Shown: positions 3,292 through 5,262 of the stretch, piece after piece | How positions within the stretch are numbered: position 1 is the first letter of the stretch | How the letters are laid out: each line of letters begins with the position of its first letter | NCBI GenBank assembly: GCA_030605045.1 | Contig: JAUWBK010000089.1 | Span: 1 to 5,262 of the forward strand | Length of the DNA stretch: 5,262 bases | Direction: 5' to 3' | Source: Dehalococcoidia bacterium | Lineage (GTDB): Bacteria > Chloroflexota > Dehalococcoidia > Dehalococcoidales > RBG-16-60-22 | Made by a program: the position numbers and the translations under genes | Notes under the pieces: generated by a model | What the model was told of the DNA's origin: nothing | What the model saw: only the letters and a program-made list of their open reading frames with translations | Database searches by the model: none

Positions 3292-5262
3292 ATGGAACTA
3301 AGTCGAAGAGAGTTTTTGAAACTCAGTGGAGTTACAACAGTCGGAATCTTTATTTTTGAGGCTTTGGGATCTGAAAGAGTTTTATCAGCCACTCCCAAAG
3401 CCTTTCTTGTGAAGAAGCGAATTGGCGAAAAGACAACCATCTGTCCGTACGACGCGTCGGGCTGCGGCTTCATCGTTGCTGCAGAGGGAGACTCCATCAC
3501 CAACATCGAGGGTGATCCTGACCATCCGATAAACCGCGGTGCCGCTTGCTCCAAAGGGGCAAGCCTGTCTCAACTCCGCACCGTGGACGGCAAGCTCAAC
3601 CCGTACCGTCTGACCAAGGTTCTCTATCGACGGCCAGGGGGTACAGATTGGGAAACGAAACCATGGGACTGGGCTATCGAACAAATAGCCAAGAAAATAA
3701 AGACGACGCGTGATACGAACTGGATCACCAGGGACGAGGATGGCTATCTCGTGAACCGAACTGAAGGCATTGCCTCGGTAGGTGGTGCGGCTCTGGACAA
3801 CGAGGAGTGCTATCTTCTGGTAAAGATGTTGCGCTCCATGGGCTTGGTCTTTGTTGAACACCAAGCCCGCATATGACACTCCTCTACCGTCGCCAGTTTG
3901 GCGGAAACGTTCGGTAGAGGGGCAATGACCAACCACTGGAACGACATTGGCAACAGCGATTGCATGATCGCCATCGGTTCCAATCCGGCGGAGAACCATC
4001 CTGCCGCCTTTGGCTGGATTACAGCAGCAAAGGATAAGGGAGCCAAACTTATCAGTGTCGACCCCAGATTTACCAGAACATCATCTAAGGCTGACATCTA
4101 TGCCCCAATGAGGTCAGGGACGGATGTAGCTTTCATCGGCGGCATGATCAAGTACGTTCTTGACGACATAGAACGCCTCCCCGAGAACTACAACATGACC
4201 TATGTCAGGGAATATACCAATGCCTCCTTCCTTATCAATCCTGATTTTAAGGGCGCGGCCGATCTTGACGGCTTATTCTCCGGCTATGACGCGGGCAAGC
4301 GAAGCTATGACAAGTCGACATGGCAGTACCAAACAGACGAGAACGGCATCCCCAAGATGGACAAGACTCTGAAAGACCCCTATTGTGTCTTCCAGCTTTT
4401 GAAAAAGCACTTTGCCCGCTATGATGCAGATACGGTCTGCAAGATTACAGGGACGCCCAAGGAGACCTACCTAGAGATTTGCAAGACCTATGCTGCCACC
4501 GGCAAACCAGGTAAAGCGGGAACCATAATGTATGCCATGGGTACCACCCAGCATACTAATGGCACCCAGATGATCCGCTCTTACGCTATGCTGCAGCTCC
4601 TGCTAGCCAACATAGGGGTAACTGGCGGTGGCATCAATGCTCTACGAGGAGAATCCAATGTTCAGGGCTCAACCGACCATTGCCTCCTCTTCCATATCCT
4701 ACCTGGTTACCTTAAGACACCTATCAACAAGGATGAAACCTTAGAGAAATACCTGAAGCGGGTTACTCCCACGACAAAAGACCCTTTGAGTGCCAACTGG
4801 TGGCAACATACTCCTAAGTATATGGTCAGCCTCCTGAAGGCCTGGTACGGTGATAGCGCTACCAAAGATAACGAGTTCGACTATCAGTATCTGCCCAAGA
4901 ACAGCGGTGACTATTCCTGGATTTCCCTCTTTGAGGCCATGTATGCCGGCACCATCAAAGGACTTATGTGCTGGGGGCAGAACCCGGCAGTGTGCGGCCC
5001 CAACCTTAACATGGAGCGAAAAGCCCTTGAAAAGCTCGATTGGCTGGTAGCTGTGGACCTCTGGGAGACTGAGACAGCTGCCTTCTGGAAACGGCCAGGA
5101 GTTAATCCCTCAGCAATCAAGACTGAAGTCTTCCTGCTTCCTGCTGCCGCCTCTTATGAGAAAGAGGGAAGCGTAACCAATAGCGGACGCTGGAGTCAGT
5201 GGCGTTATAAGGCGCTGAACCCACCCGGTGAGGCAAAGGAAGACCTCTGGATGATTAATCAG
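3292..5262 (+). CDS. fdnG: Selenocysteine formate dehydrogenase, catalytic alpha subunit (FdnG-type), 3' truncated by window
   Basis: A molybdopterin-dependent formate dehydrogenase catalytic subunit that oxidises formate to CO2 outside the membrane. 657 residues are visible of about 1000 expected. Order: Tat signal SRREFLK (4-10), hydrophobic stretch to about 26, possible cleavage after LSA (33). The [4Fe-4S] motif is C51-x2-D54-x3-C58 ... C86, with the conserved Lys88 after the last Cys. The in-frame TGA at 3874-3876 is residue 195 in QARI-U-HSSTVASLA, matching E. coli FdnG Sec196, followed by His196. Next come FGRGAMTNHW, DPRFTRTSSKADIYAP, FSGYDAGKRSYDKS, LRGESNVQG with Arg452 (formate-site arginine), and GQNP (562-565). 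The frame stays open on both sides of the TGA and alignment by eye to E. coli FdnG is collinear. Reading TGA as stop would give a dead fragment missing most of the Mo domain. Beta (FeS) and gamma (cytochrome b) subunits probably follow. The Asp54 substitution is odd. The C-terminal cofactor domain is missing only because of the window edge. Confidence 0.95.
3840..3868 (+). repeat. Perfect 9-bp inverted repeat just upstream of the Sec codon
   Basis: GGGCTTGGT (3840-3848) and ACCAAGCCC (3860-3868) are perfectly complementary around an 11-base loop (3849-3859). A further U-G pair (3839/3869) is possible. The stem ends five bases before the UGA (3874-3876). It is inside the coding sequence, and no T-run follows. 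Its role is unknown. Confidence 0.65.
3874..3922 (+). promoter_or_regulatory. Selenocysteine UGA codon with bacterial SECIS element
   Basis: The UGA (3874-3876) is followed at once by a hairpin. The lower stem CCTCTACCG (3881-3889) pairs with CGGTAGAGG (3912-3920), extendable by T3880-G3921 and C3879-G3922. The upper stem CGCCA (3891-3895) pairs with TGGCG (3899-3903) around a GTT loop. U3890 lies at the junction on the 5' side, and 7-8 unpaired bases lie on the 3' side. The apical loop begins with G and starts 19 bases after the UGA, within the usual range for SelB-binding bacterial SECIS elements. This would direct Sec insertion by SelB and tRNA-Sec encoded elsewhere. Confidence 0.9.

Noticed and set aside
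3283..3876. A self-contained 197-residue protein ending at the TGA
   Set aside because: Homology to FdnG continues in the same frame beyond the TGA, and a SECIS hairpin follows, so the TGA is a Sec codon and not a stop.
3385..3999. A 204-codon minus-strand open frame, overlapping others at 3132-3554 and 3810-4097
   Set aside because: They lie antisense to the strongly supported fdnG-like gene, show no recognisable motifs and have no convincing ribosome binding sites; they are shadows of a GC-richer coding strand.

Overview
This window looks like chromosomal DNA from an anaerobic bacterium. A Gram-positive anaerobe of the Clostridia/Peptococcaceae kind is my best guess. The grounds are strong AGGAGG-type ribosome binding sites, near-consensus housekeeping promoters and a Tat-exported selenocysteine formate dehydrogenase. 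This is inference from style and gene content; there is no rRNA or other taxonomic marker here.

Left part, minus strand (1-1475): a probable two-gene operon. A near-consensus promoter (1447-1475) and a roughly 90-base leader holding a 34-bp interrupted palindrome drive a class I PLP aminotransferase (180-1349). After a 73-bp gap comes the first 35 codons of a D-threonine aldolase/alanine-racemase-fold protein, cut by the window edge at base 1.

Middle, plus strand (1612-2847): a divergently transcribed alpha-oxoamine synthase that most resembles glycine C-acetyltransferase (2-amino-3-ketobutyrate CoA ligase, KBL). It is followed by a weak intrinsic terminator. Three PLP enzymes of amino-acid metabolism therefore lie side by side, perhaps around glycine, threonine or related amino acids. 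No threonine dehydrogenase is visible.

Intergenic 2848-3291: the most unusual non-coding part. It holds exactly four tandem copies of a 44-bp unit (2955-3130). Every copy carries a TTGACC / 17 bp / TATACT promoter pointing right. The array is followed by a hairpin with seven T's (3151-3183), which would act as a terminator or attenuator in the leader of the next gene.

Right part, plus strand (3292 to the edge): the N-terminal two thirds of a catalytic subunit of FdnG-type formate dehydrogenase. It has a twin-arginine signal, a [4Fe-4S] motif whose second cysteine is replaced by Asp, and an in-frame UGA at 3874-3876. That UGA aligns with the selenocysteine of E. coli FdnG and is followed by a clear SECIS-like hairpin. 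A second perfect 9-bp hairpin ends five bases before the UGA. A naive ORF caller would stop at this UGA and report a 197-residue fragment. The protein runs off the window, so the electron-transfer and membrane subunits would be expected downstream, outside this sequence.
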